From Streptomyces albireticuli (lineage in GTDB: Bacteria; Actinomycetota; Actinomycetes; Streptomycetales; Streptomycetaceae): 64,000 nt of DNA. The stretch spans positions 1 through 64,000 of the forward strand of contig NZ_JAJQQS010000004.1 of assembly GCF_021228125.1 (NCBI RefSeq), written 5' to 3'. The notes beneath the pieces are model-generated. The model did no database searches. It was not told the DNA's origin and saw only the letters and a list, made by a program, of their open reading frames with translations. The translations under genes and the position numbers were made by a program. How positions within the stretch are numbered: the stretch's first letter is position 1; each line of letters begins with the position of its first letter. Shown in pieces: positions 8,830 to 18,611 of this stretch.

Positions 8830-11211
8830 ATGGATGCACGTGATCTGCGGCGGTTAATGGGAACGGTCGGGACGGCGCGGGGGCTGCGGTCCGTGCGGAC
8901 GGCCTGGCGGCGGAGGTGTCTGGACGCCGCGGGGCTGCCCCGGCAGGGGGCGGAGCGGGCGCGGGTGCCCGGCGCGGCGCTGGGCGCCGAACCGGCTCCG
9001 GGCGGCGGGGTGGTGCGCTTCGCGCGGTCCTCGCTGCGGGTGCGGGTGGCGGCGGGCGGCGCGGTGTTCTGCGGCTGGGACGGCGCCGGGCCGGAGCCCT
9101 CGTACGCCCTGGGCGGGCCGGTCCCGGAGGCGGACGAGCGCGCCGTGCTGGAGCCGGACAAGGACGGCGGCTGGCGGGTGGTGTCGGAGCGGGTGCTGGT
9201 GGTCGTGGGCCGGCACGGCTCCGTGGAGGTGCGGACGCCCGGCGGGGTGCTGCTGCGGCGCGACCTGCCACCGCGCTGGTGGGAGCCGGTGGACGCGCCG
9301 GCGGACGTGGAGGCCACCGGTCCGGGCCCCTCGTCGCGGTGGACGCAGCGGTCGGAGGTGCTGCCGGACGCGCGGTTCTTCGGGCTGGGCGGCAGGGCGG
9401 CGGGCCCCCGGCTGAGGGATGGGACGTACCGGCTGTGGAACACCGACCCGGGCGGCGCCTTCGAGCCCGGGGACGATCCGCTGTACATCACGATGCCGGT
9501 GCAGCTGGTGGTGGCCGACGCGGGCACGCACCTGGCCTTCCACGACAACTCCTGGGACGGCCGGGTGACGCTGCGGGAGGGCGAGGAGGGCGCGGGTTCG
9601 GGGCACGACCGGCCGGGCCGCTGCGAGCTGCGGATGGACGGCGGGCCGCTGCGCTCCTGGGTGTTCGTGGGCACGCCCGCGCGCGTGCTGCACGGCTGGG
9701 CGGCGCTGACGGGGGCCGCGGCGCTGCCGCCCGCCTGGGCGCTGGGCCACCATCACGCGCGCTGGGGGTTCGGCAGCGAGGCCGAGGTGCGGCGGGTGGT
9801 CGCGGGGTACGTGGAGCGCGGGCTTCCGCTGTCCGCGCTGCACCTGGACATCGACCACTACCGGGGGCACCGCGTGTTCACGGTGGACCGGGAGCGCTTT
9901 CCCGATCTGCCGGGGCTGGCGGCCGAGCTGCGGGAGCTCGGGGTGCGGCTGGTGTCCATCGTGGACCCGGCGGTGAAGGCCGAGCCGGGGCTGGCGGTGT
10001 ACGACAGCGGCGCGGAGGCGGGGGCGTTCGTACGGGACGGCCGGGGGCGGGCGGTGCGGGGCGAGGTGTGGCCCGGGGAGTCGGTCTTCCCGGACTTCAC
10101 CGATCCGGCGGTGCGCGCGTGGTGGGGCGGGCTGTACGCGGAGCGGCTGGCGCAGGGCTTCGCGGGGTTCTGGCACGACATGAACGAGCCGGTGTCGTTC
10201 ACCGCGTTCGGCGAGCCGACGCTCCCCCGGTCGGCCCGGCACGCCCTGGAGGGCCGCGGCGGTGACCACCGGGAGGCGCACAACGTCTACGGGCTGGCGA
10301 TGGCACGGGCCGGGTTCGAGGGGCTGCGCGCCCTGCGGCCCGGGGAGCGGCCGTTCCTGTTCTCCCGGTCGGGCTGGGCGGGCATGCAGCGCTACGGCGG
10401 CACATGGTCGGGCGACGTGGCCACCGGGTGGCCGGGGCTGCGGGCGTCGCTGGCGCTGGTGCTCGGCCTGGGGCTGTGCGGGGTGCCGTATTCCGGTCCG
10501 GACATCGGGGGGTTCACGGGGTCGCCGTCGCCCGAGCTGTATCTGCGCTGGTTCCAGCTGGGCGCGTATCTGCCGCTGTTCCGTACGCACGCGGCGCACT
10601 TCGCGGGGCGGCGGGAGCCGTGGGAGTTCGGTGCGGAGACCCTGGAGCACGCGGGGGCCGCGCTGCGGGAGCGGGAGCGGCTGCTGCCGTACTTCGTGAC
10701 GCTCTCGCACCTGGCGCGGCGCACGGGCGCGCCGTACGTCCGGCCGGTGTGGTGGCGGTCGCCGGAGGACCGGGTGCTGCGGGACTGCGAGGACGCGTTC
10801 CTGCTGGGTGACTCGCTGCTGGTGGCGCCGGTGCTGGAGCAGGGCACGGACCGGCGCGCGGTGCGGCTGCCGCGCGGGCGGTGGTACGACACGGCGACGG
10901 GCCGGGCGCACGAGGGTCCGGGGCAGGTGCTGCTGGACGCTCCGCTGTCGCGGATCCCGGTGCTGGCGCGGGCGGGTTCGGTGGTGCCGGTGGCGGGTGC
11001 CGGCGGGCGGCTGGAGCTGGACGTGTGGGCGCCCGCCGCGGGGCGTACGGGGGGCGGGGTGCTGATTCCGGACGGGGGCGAGGGCCGGGAGTCGCCGGAG
11101 GTGGTGCGCTTCACGACGCGACTGCGGGACGGGGTGGTGACGGTGGAGCAGGAGGGTGCGCGGGAGGTGGGCTATCCCGTGCGGGTCCGTGGTGGCGAGG
11201 GCGCCTCGTGA
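8830..11211 (+). CDS. Glycoside hydrolase family 31 (alpha-glucosidase type)
   Basis: A 793-residue enzyme expected to hydrolyse alpha-linked glucosides or xylosides with retention. The GH31 nucleophile motif WHDMNEP is present, with the nucleophile at Asp450. The downstream GTWSGD motif offers Asp529 as likely acid/base. Other family landmarks are HLDIDHYRGHRVF and the SRSGWAG segment. There is no signal peptide, so it acts inside the cell. The start is uncertain: the ATG has only a weak ribosome site and an in-frame ATG follows at 8857. It stands alone on the plus strand, with 205 bases to the divergent aacS. Confidence 0.88.
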   Translation: MDARDLRRLMGTVGTARGLRSVRTAWRRRCLDAAGLPRQGAERARVPGAALGAEPAPGGGVVRFARSSLRVRVAAGGAVFCGWDGAGPEPSYALGGPVPEADERAVLEPDKDGGWRVVSERVLVVVGRHGSVEVRTPGGVLLRRDLPPRWWEPVDAPADVEATGPGPSSRWTQRSEVLPDARFFGLGGRAAGPRLRDGTYRLWNTDPGGAFEPGDDPLYITMPVQLVVADAGTHLAFHDNSWDGRVTLREGEEGAGSGHDRPGRCELRMDGGPLRSWVFVGTPARVLHGWAALTGAAALPPAWALGHHHARWGFGSEAEVRRVVAGYVERGLPLSALHLDIDHYRGHRVFTVDRERFPDLPGLAAELRELGVRLVSIVDPAVKAEPGLAVYDSGAEAGAFVRDGRGRAVRGEVWPGESVFPDFTDPAVRAWWGGLYAERLAQGFAGFWHDMNEPVSFTAFGEPTLPRSARHALEGRGGDHREAHNVYGLAMARAGFEGLRALRPGERPFLFSRSGWAGMQRYGGTWSGDVATGWPGLRASLALVLGLGLCGVPYSGPDIGGFTGSPSPELYLRWFQLGAYLPLFRTHAAHFAGRREPWEFGAETLEHAGAALRERERLLPYFVTLSHLARRTGAPYVRPVWWRSPEDRVLRDCEDAFLLGDSLLVAPVLEQGTDRRAVRLPRGRWYDTATGRAHEGPGQVLLDAPLSRIPVLARAGSVVPVAGAGGRLELDVWAPAAGRTGGGVLIPDGGEGRESPEVVRFTTRLRDGVVTVEQEGAREVGYPVRVRGGEGAS

Positions 11212-11277
11212 GACGGGCCGGTGGCCGGAGCGGAGCCGGCCGGGCTCTTCCGCAGCCACCGCCGGGCTGGTATCAGG

Positions 11278-12072
11278 ATGCCCATGTCCAGACTCTCCGC
11301 AGTCCTGCGCGCGCTCGCCTTACCGCTGGCCGCGCTCCTCGCCGTGTCCGCCGCACCCGCCCCCGCCGCGCACGCGGCACGTGAGCCGCTCCCTCCGAAG
11401 GAGTTCGTCGCCCTTACGGACGTCGATCCGACGATCCTCCAGGAGATGCGCTATTTCACCCGGCACAATTTCACCGGTCACCGGATCGACGGCTACCGCC
11501 GCCCGGTGTGCCTGCTGACCCGGCCGGCCGCCGAGGCGCTGCACAGGGCGCAGCGCGCGCTTCTCCGTAAGGGCTACACCCTCAAGGTCTACGACTGCTA
11601 CCGGCCGCAGCGCGCGGTGGACGACTTCGTGGAATGGGCGAAGGACCTCGACGACGAGCGCATGAAGGCGGAGTTCTATCCGCGGGTCGACAAGTCGCGG
11701 CTGTTCCTGGACGGCTACATCGCCGAGAAGTCCGGGCACAGCAGGGGCAGCACCCTGGACGTGACCCTGGTGCGGCTGCCGGCGTGGCCGACCCGCCCGT
11801 ACTTCCCCGGGGAGCCGCTGGTGCCGTGCTACGCGCCGCGGGCGGAGCGTTTCCCCGACAACTCGGTCGACATGGGGACCGGGTTCGACTGCTTCGACAC
11901 GCTGTCGCACACGCTCGACCCGCGGATCGACGGGCGGCGGCGGGCGAACCGGCTGCTGCTGAAGTCGACGCTGGAGGAGGCGGGTTTCGTCAATCTGAAG
12001 GAGGAGTGGTGGCACTACACCCTCCGCGACGAGCCGTTCCGTGACACCTACTTCGACTTCCCCGTGCGCTGA
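11278..12072 (+). CDS. Secreted VanX-type D-Ala-D-Ala dipeptidase
   Basis: A zinc peptidase of family M15D predicted to cleave D-alanyl-D-alanine. Zinc ligands can be placed at His154 and Asp161 (SGHSRGSTLD) and His246 (EEWWHYT), with Glu243 as catalytic base. Residues 1 to about 35 form a Sec signal peptide (hydrophobic LALPLAALLAVSA, AHA cleavage site), so unlike cytoplasmic VanX of resistance clusters this enzyme works outside the membrane, more likely in peptidoglycan turnover than in vancomycin resistance. No vanH or vanA neighbour exists. The start ATG at 11278 could be replaced by the ATG at 11284. Confidence 0.85.
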   Translation: MPMSRLSAVLRALALPLAALLAVSAAPAPAAHAAREPLPPKEFVALTDVDPTILQEMRYFTRHNFTGHRIDGYRRPVCLLTRPAAEALHRAQRALLRKGYTLKVYDCYRPQRAVDDFVEWAKDLDDERMKAEFYPRVDKSRLFLDGYIAEKSGHSRGSTLDVTLVRLPAWPTRPYFPGEPLVPCYAPRAERFPDNSVDMGTGFDCFDTLSHTLDPRIDGRRRANRLLLKSTLEEAGFVNLKEEWWHYTLRDEPFRDTYFDFPVR

Positions 12073-12165
12073 GGCGCGCCGGCGCGACCGGCCTTGACGG
12101 CCTCCGGGGGCGGCAGAACACTGCGCGGTGCCCCCTCAGCAGCCGTTCCTAGGTCAGGAGACGCC

Positions 12166-13668
12166 ATGACGGGCTCGTACGTCGCCGCGATCGACCAGGG
12201 CACCACCTCCAGCCGCTGCTTCGTCTTCGACCGGTACGGCGCGGTCGTGGGCGTGGACCGGCGCGAGCACCGGCAGATCTTTCCCAAGCCGGGCTGGGTG
12301 GAGCACGACGCCGCCGAGATCTGGACGAAGGTGCGGGCCGTGGTGGCGGGCGCGCTCGCGGCGGCGGGGGTACGGGCCGACGAGCTGAGCGCGCTCGGCA
12401 TCACCAACCAGCGGGAGACGGCGGTCCTGTGGGACCGCGCCACGGGCAAGCCGGTGCACAACGCCGTCGTCTGGCAGGACACCCGGACCGACGCGCTCTG
12501 CCGGGAGCTGGGCGGGCAGGACGGGCCGGACCGCTTCCGGACGACGACGGGGCTGCCGCTGGCGAGCTACTTCTCCGGCCCCAAGGTGACCTGGCTGCTG
12601 GAGCACGTGCCGGGGCTGCGCCGGCGGGCCGAGCACGGTGAGATCGCGTTCGGCACCGTCGACTCCTGGCTGATCTGGAACCTCACGGGCGGTCCGGACG
12701 GCGGGGCGCACGTGACGGACGTGACGAACGCCGCGCGGACCCTGCTGATGGACCTGGAGACCCTCCAGTGGGACCGTGCCGCCTTACGGGCGATGGATAT
12801 TCCGGAGGCCGTTCTTCCGGAGATACGTTCCTCCGCCGAGGTGTACGGGACGGCGACGGGCCCGCTCGCCGGGGTGCCGGTGGCCGGCGCGCTCGGCGAC
12901 CAGCAGGCGGCGGTCTTCGGGCAGACCTGCTACCGGCCGGGCGAGGCCAAGAACACGTACGGCACCGGCAGTTTCCTGCTCCTGAACACCGGCGGCCGGC
13001 CGGTGCCGTCCGAGCACGGGCTGCTGACGACGGTCGGCTACCGGCTGGGCGGCGAGCCGCCGGTGTACTGCCTGGAGGGCTCGATCGCGGTCACGGGCGC
13101 TCTGGTGCAGTGGTTCCGCGATCAGCTCGGGCTCATCCGCTCAGCCGGGGAGATCGAGCCGCTGGCGGCGAGCGTGCCGGACAACGGCGGCGCCTACGTG
13201 GTCCCCGCGTTCTCCGGGCTGTACGCCCCGTACTGGCGCGCCGACGCGCGCGGTGTCATCGCCGGGCTGACCGGCTACGTCACCAAGGCGCATCTGGCCC
13301 GGGCGGTGCTGGAGGCGACGAGCTGGCAGACCCGCGAGGTGGTGGACGCGATGCACCAGGACTCCGGCGTCCGGCTCACGTCGCTCAAGGTGGACGGCGG
13401 GATGACCGCCAACGGGCTGCTGATGCAGCATCAGGCCGATGTGCTGGGCGTGCCGGTGATCCGGCCGGTCGTGGCGGAGACGACGTGCCTGGGCGCGGCG
13501 TACGCGGCGGGGCTGGCGACGGGCGTCTGGCGGGACCAGGACGAGCTGCGGGCGCAGTGGCGGCGGGACGCCGAGTGGACGCCGCGGATGGGGGCGGCGG
13601 AGCGGGCCGCGGGGTACGGGCGGTGGCGTCGGGCGGTGGAGCGGAGTTTCGGGTGGGTGGAGGAGTGA
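12166..13668 (+). CDS. glpK: Glycerol kinase
   Basis: Phosphorylates glycerol to glycerol-3-phosphate. The 500-residue protein has the FGGY-kinase hallmarks: [11 protein letters not shown] at the N-terminus, [22 protein letters not shown], and a C-terminal [11 protein letters not shown] segment. The ATG has a TCAGGAG ribosome site. glpF (facilitator) and glpD (dehydrogenase) are not adjacent, so this may be a second glycerol kinase of the chromosome rather than the operon copy. The hairpin-forming dispersed repeat just downstream probably ends its transcript. Confidence 0.92.
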   Translation: MTGSYVAAIDQGTTSSRCFVFDRYGAVVGVDRREHRQIFPKPGWVEHDAAEIWTKVRAVVAGALAAAGVRADELSALGITNQRETAVLWDRATGKPVHNAVVWQDTRTDALCRELGGQDGPDRFRTTTGLPLASYFSGPKVTWLLEHVPGLRRRAEHGEIAFGTVDSWLIWNLTGGPDGGAHVTDVTNAARTLLMDLETLQWDRAALRAMDIPEAVLPEIRSSAEVYGTATGPLAGVPVAGALGDQQAAVFGQTCYRPGEAKNTYGTGSFLLLNTGGRPVPSEHGLLTTVGYRLGGEPPVYCLEGSIAVTGALVQWFRDQLGLIRSAGEIEPLAASVPDNGGAYVVPAFSGLYAPYWRADARGVIAGLTGYVTKAHLARAVLEATSWQTREVVDAMHQDSGVRLTSLKVDGGMTANGLLMQHQADVLGVPVIRPVVAETTCLGAAYAAGLATGVWRDQDELRAQWRRDAEWTPRMGAAERAAGYGRWRRAVERSFGWVEE

Positions 13669-13700
13669 CGCGGGTGGGGTGCCGCTGCGCGGGGCCTTTC

Positions 13701-13747
13701 CCCGACCCCGCCCCTTCCCGAAACCGGGGGCTCCGCCCCCGACCCCC
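13701..13747. repeat. Dispersed CGCCCCTTCCCG repeat with hairpin, copy 1
   Basis: The intergenic space between convergent glpK and cvnD carries CCCCGCCCCTTCCCGAAACC followed by the hairpin CGGGGGC-TCC-GCCCCCG (13725-13741). A close copy lies at 26311-26360. Elements of this type are scattered between genes in Streptomyces chromosomes; here it is also placed to act as a shared terminator. Confidence 0.6.
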
Positions 13748-13752
13748 CGGTC

Positions 13753-14355
13753 CTACGCCGTGCGGCGGCCCGCCGCCCCCGTGGCTATCGCGTGTTCCAC
13801 CACCGAGACCAGGACCCGCTTGACGGACTCCCGGTCGCGCGCGTCGCACAGGACGACCGGCACCCCGGCGTCCAGGTCCAGGGCGTCGCGGACGGCGTCC
13901 TCGGGGTAGCGGTCGGCGCCGTCGAAGCAGTTGACGGCGAGGGTGAAGGCGATGCCGCGGCGCTCGAAGTAGTCGACGGCGGCGAAGCAGTCGGCGAGGC
14001 GCCGGGTGTCGGCGAGGACGACCGCGCCGAGGGCGCCGCGGGCGAGTTCGTCCCACAGGAACCAGAAGCGGTCCTGGCCGGGGGTGCCGAAGAGGTAGAG
14101 GACGAGGTCCTCGCGGAGGGTGATGCGGCCGAAGTCCATGGCGACGGTGGTGGTGCGCTTGGCCTCGACGCCCGAGGTGTCGTCGACCGGGCGGCCCGCC
14201 TCGGTGAGGAGTTCCTCGGTGCGCAGTGGCCTGATCTCGCTCACCGCGCCGACCAGGGTGGTCTTGCCCACGCCGAAGCCCCCGGCCACCAGGAGTTTGA
14301 GCGCCAGCGGGTCGGGCGTGGCCCGTCCGCGTCCGTGGCCCGCACGTCCGAACAC
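13753..14355 (-). CDS. cvnD: Conservon small GTPase-like protein CvnD
   Basis: Fourth member of the conservon, a Ras-like GTP-binding protein that associates with a membrane histidine-kinase-like complex. The P-loop GGFGVGKTTL is at residues 25-34, the G3-type motif is FGTPGQDRF, and the G4 position reads NCFD instead of NKxD. I place the start at GTG 14355 because it alone has a strong ribosome site (GAAGGAGGG, 9 bases upstream), giving 200 residues. The frame is open back to 14469, but the extra 38 residues are Arg/Ala-rich and lack a ribosome site. It lies 158 bases after cvnC. Confidence 0.85.
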   Translation of the reverse strand: MFGRAGHGRGRATPDPLALKLLVAGGFGVGKTTLVGAVSEIRPLRTEELLTEAGRPVDDTSGVEAKRTTTVAMDFGRITLREDLVLYLFGTPGQDRFWFLWDELARGALGAVVLADTRRLADCFAAVDYFERRGIAFTLAVNCFDGADRYPEDAVRDALDLDAGVPVVLCDARDRESVKRVLVSVVEHAIATGAAGRRTA

Positions 14356-14513
14356 CGTGGTGGCCCTCCTTCCCCTTCCGGCGGGCCGGCGTAGCGCCGT
14401 CGCCCGCGGTGGTGATCGTTCCGTAAAGACCATGGCCACGACAAGCCCCTTCGGGGTGCCCCGTGCCACCCGCCTGGAGCGGACCCGGTGGCACGGGGCC
14501 CGCTCCGGGCGGC

Positions 14514-15020
14514 TCAGAGCGCCCGGAGCCCGTCGATCACCTCGCGCAGAATGCTTTCGTCCGGCAGTTCCGCCGGGGGCACCGGACGGGAGACGCGCAC
14601 GAGCCCGGCGGACAGCAGGTCCCCGACGAGGACGCGCACCACGCCGACCGGGAGGTCCAGGCCGGCGGCCAGTTCGGCGATGGACCGGTGCTCGTCGCGG
14701 GTGAGGTCGACGATGTCGAGGTGCTCCGGGGAGAGGGCGCGGTCGGCGACGGCGTGCGCGTCCCCGGCCCGGCCAGTGAAGCCCTCGTCGGCGATGACGA
14801 CCGCGATCAGGTCGAGCGCGCCCTCGGCCGCGCTGCGGGTACGGCCGCGGGTCATCGCGTACGGGCGGACGACCGGGCCGGCCGCGTCGTCGTACCAGCG
14901 CGCCTCGGTCCCGCCCGCCACCGGCCCGCCCCCGGCCGGGTCGCCCGCCTCCGGCCCGCCGGGCAGCGCCCAGGAGGGCGGGGCGGGCCCGCCGCCGTCT
15001 CCGGTCATGCCGGCCGTCAC
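14514..15020 (-). CDS. cvnC: Conservon DUF742 protein CvnC
   Basis: A 168-residue soluble protein of the DUF742 family. The Gly/Pro-rich N-terminal 50 residues are followed by VVRPYAMTRGRT, the usual family start, and a winged-helix-like domain (EHRSIAELAAGLDLPVGVVR, then VLVGDLLSAGLVRV). It is translationally coupled to cvnB: its GTG overlaps the cvnB TGA as GTGA at 15017-15020. In studied conservons it forms part of a complex with CvnA, B and D that signals in a way reminiscent of G-protein-coupled receptors. Confidence 0.9.
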   Translation of the reverse strand: MTAGMTGDGGGPAPPSWALPGGPEAGDPAGGGPVAGGTEARWYDDAAGPVVRPYAMTRGRTRSAAEGALDLIAVVIADEGFTGRAGDAHAVADRALSPEHLDIVDLTRDEHRSIAELAAGLDLPVGVVRVLVGDLLSAGLVRVSRPVPPAELPDESILREVIDGLRAL

Positions 15021-15484
15021 CCGTCGGCGGCCACGCCGGTCCGCGGAGCGGTGGCCAGGTGCGCGCCCACCCGCTTGACGAGCAGCGTCATCTCGTAGGC
15101 GATCAGCCCGATGTCGGAGTCGGCGTCCGCGAGCACGGCCAGACAGCTGCCGTCACCGGCGGCGGTGACGAACAGGAACGCCTCGTCCAGCTCGACGACG
15201 GTCTGGCGGACCTGCCCGGCGTCGAAGTGCCGCCCCACGCCCTTGGCGAGGCTGTGGAACCCGGAGGCGACGGCGGCCAGGTGTTCGCCGTCCTCGCGGG
15301 AGAGGTCCTTCGAGGTCCCCTTCGGCAGCCCGTCGCCGGAGAGGACGAGTGCCTTGCGGATGCTGCCGACGCGCTCGACGAGTTCGTCGAGGAGCCAGCT
15401 GAGCTCGCCCGTGGGCCCCTTCTCGCCCGCTTCGGTCCCGGCGCGTGTGACGACGGTGCGTATCGCGGCCTTCGGTGCGGTCAT
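15017..15484 (-). CDS. cvnB: Conservon roadblock/LC7 protein CvnB
   Basis: A 155-residue roadblock/LC7-domain protein (LSWLLDELVERVGSIRKALVLSGDGLP at the N-terminus; FLFVTAAGDGSCLAVLADADSDIG in the middle). Roadblock proteins act as partners or activators of small GTPases, here presumably CvnD. Its ATG overlaps the cvnA stop (ATGA), and its own stop overlaps cvnC, so the three are translated in step. Confidence 0.92.
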   Translation of the reverse strand: MTAPKAAIRTVVTRAGTEAGEKGPTGELSWLLDELVERVGSIRKALVLSGDGLPKGTSKDLSREDGEHLAAVASGFHSLAKGVGRHFDAGQVRQTVVELDEAFLFVTAAGDGSCLAVLADADSDIGLIAYEMTLLVKRVGAHLATAPRTGVAADG

Positions 15485-18006
15485 TGACCGTCCCCCTCAG
15501 ATGTGGTTCCTGGTGCTGTACTTCTCGGTGGTCTTACCGGTGGTCTCACCGGCACCGCGCGGCGCGCGGCGTCGCTCCCCGGTCCGCGCGCCGTATCCGG
15601 CGTCGCGTCCGGTGGCGCGGCCTCATTCTCCTCCCGGCCGCGCTGCCAGCCGCGCTGGAGGGAGGCCATCCTGGCCCGCACCTCGTCGGCGTCGCGCCCG
15701 GGGTCCGCGCCGGCGTCCGGCCGGGCGGCGCGCCCGGCCTCCGGCCCGGCCGGGTCGTCCTTCAGCTGCGGTGCGAGGCTCGCCTGCCGCACGCGCCGGG
15801 GCAGCCCGCCCGTGGGCGTGCGCTCCTCCCCCGCGTCGGCGTCGCCGGGCCGCTCGTGGGTGCCGACCCGGCGCCCCCGGTCGGAGACGAGGACCGGGGG
15901 CCGGCGGCGCGGCAGGGGCAGGGGGCCGTCGCCCGCCTGGTGGTGCTCCGGCGCTCCGTCCTCGTCCGGCCGGCTCTCGAACGGGCAGGACCCGGGTGCC
16001 CGCGCGGGGAGGCGGACCGGGTCCAGGAGCGCCGACAGCGGGGAGAGCGGGCCGGGGCGCGCGGGGACGGCCCGCTCGCCGGTGTCCTCCTCCCCGGCCG
16101 GGCGGCCGGCGGTGGGGCCGTCGGTGAGCAGTGCCAGGGGGATGAGGACGACGGCCGTGGTGCCGCCGTACGGGGAGGGCTGGAGGGAGACGCGCACGCC
16201 GTGGCGCTGGGCGAGCCGGCTGACGACGAAGAGGCCCAGCCGGTCGGTGTCGGAGAGCTCGAACTCGGGGGTCTCGGCGAGCCGGAGGTTGGCCTCCAGC
16301 AGGGCGTCGGGCGGCATGCCGAGGCCACGGTCGTGGATCTCCAGGGTGAAGCCGTTGGGCACCCGCTCGCCGACGACCTGGACCCCGGTGTGCGGCGGGG
16401 AGAAGACGGTGGCGTTCTCCAGGAGTTCGGCGAGGAGGTGGGTGAGGTCGCCGACGGCCGGGCCGAGCACGGCCAGCCGGGGGAGCCGGCGCACCTCGAT
16501 CCGCTCGTACGCCTCGACCTCGGCAACGGCGCCGCGGACGACGTCCATCAGGCGGATCGGCTTGCGCCACTGGCGGGCGGGCGCGGCGCCGGAGAGGATC
16601 ACGAGCCCCTCGGCGTGGCGGCGCATACGGGTGGTGAGGTGGTCGAGGCGGAAGAGGTCGGCGAGCTCCTCGGTGTCCTCGGTACGGCGTTCCATGGTGT
16701 CGAGGAGGGCCAGCTGACGGTGGAGGAGGACCTGGCTGCGGCGGGCGAGGTTGACGAAGACGTCGGAGACGCCGCGGCGCATGTCGGCCTGTTTGACGGC
16801 GGCTTCGACGGCGGCCCGCTGGAGGGTGTCGAGGGCCTTGCCGACCTGCCCGAGCTCGTCGGCGCCGTGCGGGCGCAGGGGCGCCTCGGCGTCGATGTCG
16901 ACGCGCTCCCCGGCGGCGAGGCGGCGCATCACCCCGGGCAGCCGTACGCCCGACGCCTCGTGGGCCTCCTTGCGGAGCGCGCGCAGGTCGCGCACCAGGC
17001 CGCGGCCGACCCGGAAGGAGATGACGAGCGAGGTGACGAGGGCGACGAGGCCGAGGACGCCGGCGACGGCGGCCTTGGTGAGGACGCCGACGGCGATGGG
17101 CTCCACGCGTTCGGTGTAGCGGTCGCCGGCCTCGCTGCCGAGCCGGGCGAGGTCGTCGAGGACGGGGCCGGCGACGGCCTGCCAGCGGCGGGCGTCGACG
17201 GAGTGCGGTGGCCGGCCGGGGCCGGCGAGGATCACGGCGTCCTCGGCGGCGCGCAGCGCCCGGGCGGTGGAGCCGCGCCAGTAGTCCTCGAAGGCGTTCT
17301 GGTCGGCGAGCGGCAGCAGGGTGGCGTTGGTGCTGTGGAGGATCCGGCGTTCGGCGACGCGGTCGGAGACGGCGCGCAGGTCCTGGCGGCTCAGGGTGCC
17401 GCCGGCGAGCGCGGCGGCGAGGAGGGCGTCCTCGCGGGAGAGCGCCTCGCGGGCGCGGGCGATGCCGACGAGGGCGCGGCCCTGCTTGTCCATCTCCGCG
17501 TCCTGGAGGGCGCTGAGGCTGGCGAGGAAGGCGTAGTAGGGCTCGACGAGCTCGCTGTACGCCTGGAAGGCGCCGTGGCGGCCGATGGTGTCGCCCTCGA
17601 CCTTGCGGCGCAGGCCCGCCAGGTCGTCGAGGCTCTTCTCGACGCGGGCGAACCGGGCGCCGGACGCGGCGTTCATGTCCTCGCGCACATGGTCGCGGGC
17701 GCGGGAACGGAAGGAGGTCACCATCCGGTCGGTGGCGGCCTGACGCTCATTCAGGGCCGCCAGGGCGTCCGTGCGGCGGGTGTCGGCGAGGTAGACCAGG
17801 GCTTGGCGGCGTTCCTTCTGGAGGGCGCGGACCATCTCCTCGGCGGGGAAGCCGACCTTGCGCCAGACCTCGGCGACGGAGAGCAGCTGGGCCGCCTCAC
17901 GGCCGGTGAGCACGGTGGCGAAGGCCCACAGCCCGGTCAGGGACACCATCGGCACGAGCAGCAGCGCCACGATCTTGCGGCGGATCGACTTGCCGCGAAC
18001 GCGCAT
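15481..18006 (-). CDS. cvnA: Conservon sensor histidine kinase-like protein CvnA
   Basis: First gene of the conservon and its membrane sensor. From the ATG at 18006 (841 residues): transmembrane helix near residues 12-34, an extracytoplasmic helical region of about 250 residues rich in Arg/Glu/Ala (nitrate/nitrite-sensor-like), a second transmembrane helix near 290-310, HAMP, a dimerisation segment DHLTTRMRRHAEG, an ATPase domain (N-box LLENATVFSPP, then DRGLGMP), and about 250 Pro/Gly/Arg-rich disordered C-terminal residues. The ATG has GGGGAGG very close upstream. CvnA proteins resemble nitrate/nitrite sensors and have no dedicated response regulator nearby; the ligand is unknown. Confidence 0.9.
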   Translation of the reverse strand: MRVRGKSIRRKIVALLLVPMVSLTGLWAFATVLTGREAAQLLSVAEVWRKVGFPAEEMVRALQKERRQALVYLADTRRTDALAALNERQAATDRMVTSFRSRARDHVREDMNAASGARFARVEKSLDDLAGLRRKVEGDTIGRHGAFQAYSELVEPYYAFLASLSALQDAEMDKQGRALVGIARAREALSREDALLAAALAGGTLSRQDLRAVSDRVAERRILHSTNATLLPLADQNAFEDYWRGSTARALRAAEDAVILAGPGRPPHSVDARRWQAVAGPVLDDLARLGSEAGDRYTERVEPIAVGVLTKAAVAGVLGLVALVTSLVISFRVGRGLVRDLRALRKEAHEASGVRLPGVMRRLAAGERVDIDAEAPLRPHGADELGQVGKALDTLQRAAVEAAVKQADMRRGVSDVFVNLARRSQVLLHRQLALLDTMERRTEDTEELADLFRLDHLTTRMRRHAEGLVILSGAAPARQWRKPIRLMDVVRGAVAEVEAYERIEVRRLPRLAVLGPAVGDLTHLLAELLENATVFSPPHTGVQVVGERVPNGFTLEIHDRGLGMPPDALLEANLRLAETPEFELSDTDRLGLFVVSRLAQRHGVRVSLQPSPYGGTTAVVLIPLALLTDGPTAGRPAGEEDTGERAVPARPGPLSPLSALLDPVRLPARAPGSCPFESRPDEDGAPEHHQAGDGPLPLPRRRPPVLVSDRGRRVGTHERPGDADAGEERTPTGGLPRRVRQASLAPQLKDDPAGPEAGRAARPDAGADPGRDADEVRARMASLQRGWQRGREENEAAPPDATPDTARGPGSDAARRAVPVRPPVRPPRSTAPGTTSEGDGQ

Positions 18007-18245
18007 GGCCTCCCCAACGTCGACCCCGGTGTGCGGGGATGGTGTTCCCGACAACAATGCGGCGTGAGCCTACTACTGCGTGGTACGAGACTCGAAGACC
18101 AGTACGGCGATCCCCTTGTCCTCCTGCCTCCGTATGGCTGGAATTCCCCGCCCGTGGGAACTATCGGAAGGGGTGGCACGCTCATTCAGGAGGGAGCCGG
18201 CGTGCGGTGCGGCCGGCGCGGGGGACGAGGGGGAGGTGAGCCGAC

Positions 18246-18611
18246 TTGGACCGGAACCACGGCGCTGTCCCGCCGGACGTCCCGTCGTACCGGACCCGGT
18301 CGCTGTGGGTCGAGGAGCCCGCCCGGCGGCACCGGATGCCGGATCCGGTGCGTTCGGCCGCGGTGCGCGCGGTGCTCATCATCTCGGTGACGCTGGTCCA
18401 GGCGATGATCTCGACGCTGTTCGCGTGCGCCGGGTCCTGGCTCGCGCTGCCGGCGCTGCTCGGCACCGTGGCGAGCGTGGTGGCCGCCACCTGGGCGGTG
18501 CTGGACGTCTGGGTGACCCGGCAGGTGTGGCGCCAGCGCCATGGTGTGGTCTCGGTGCCCAGCAGCACCGCGCGCGCGGTGCGGCGGGCCCGTCGCCCAC
18601 GCTTCCCCTGA
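18246..18611 (+). CDS. Small two-helix membrane protein
   Basis: A 121-residue hypothetical protein. A hydrophilic N-terminus of about 35 residues is followed by two hydrophobic helices (AVLIISVTLVQAMISTLFAC and LPALLGTVASVVAATWAVL) and a basic C-terminal tail (TARAVRRARRPRF) that probably faces the cytoplasm. The start is a TTG with GGGGGAGG 11 bases upstream. It is divergent from the conservon with 239 bases between; the intergenic space must hold both promoters, but I cannot identify them. Confidence 0.55.
   Translation: MDRNHGAVPPDVPSYRTRSLWVEEPARRHRMPDPVRSAAVRAVLIISVTLVQAMISTLFACAGSWLALPALLGTVASVVAATWAVLDVWVTRQVWRQRHGVVSVPSSTARAVRRARRPRFP

Noticed and set aside
11278..12072. Vancomycin resistance cluster
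   Set aside because: Only the VanX-type enzyme is present, with a signal peptide; vanS, vanR, vanH and vanA are absent.
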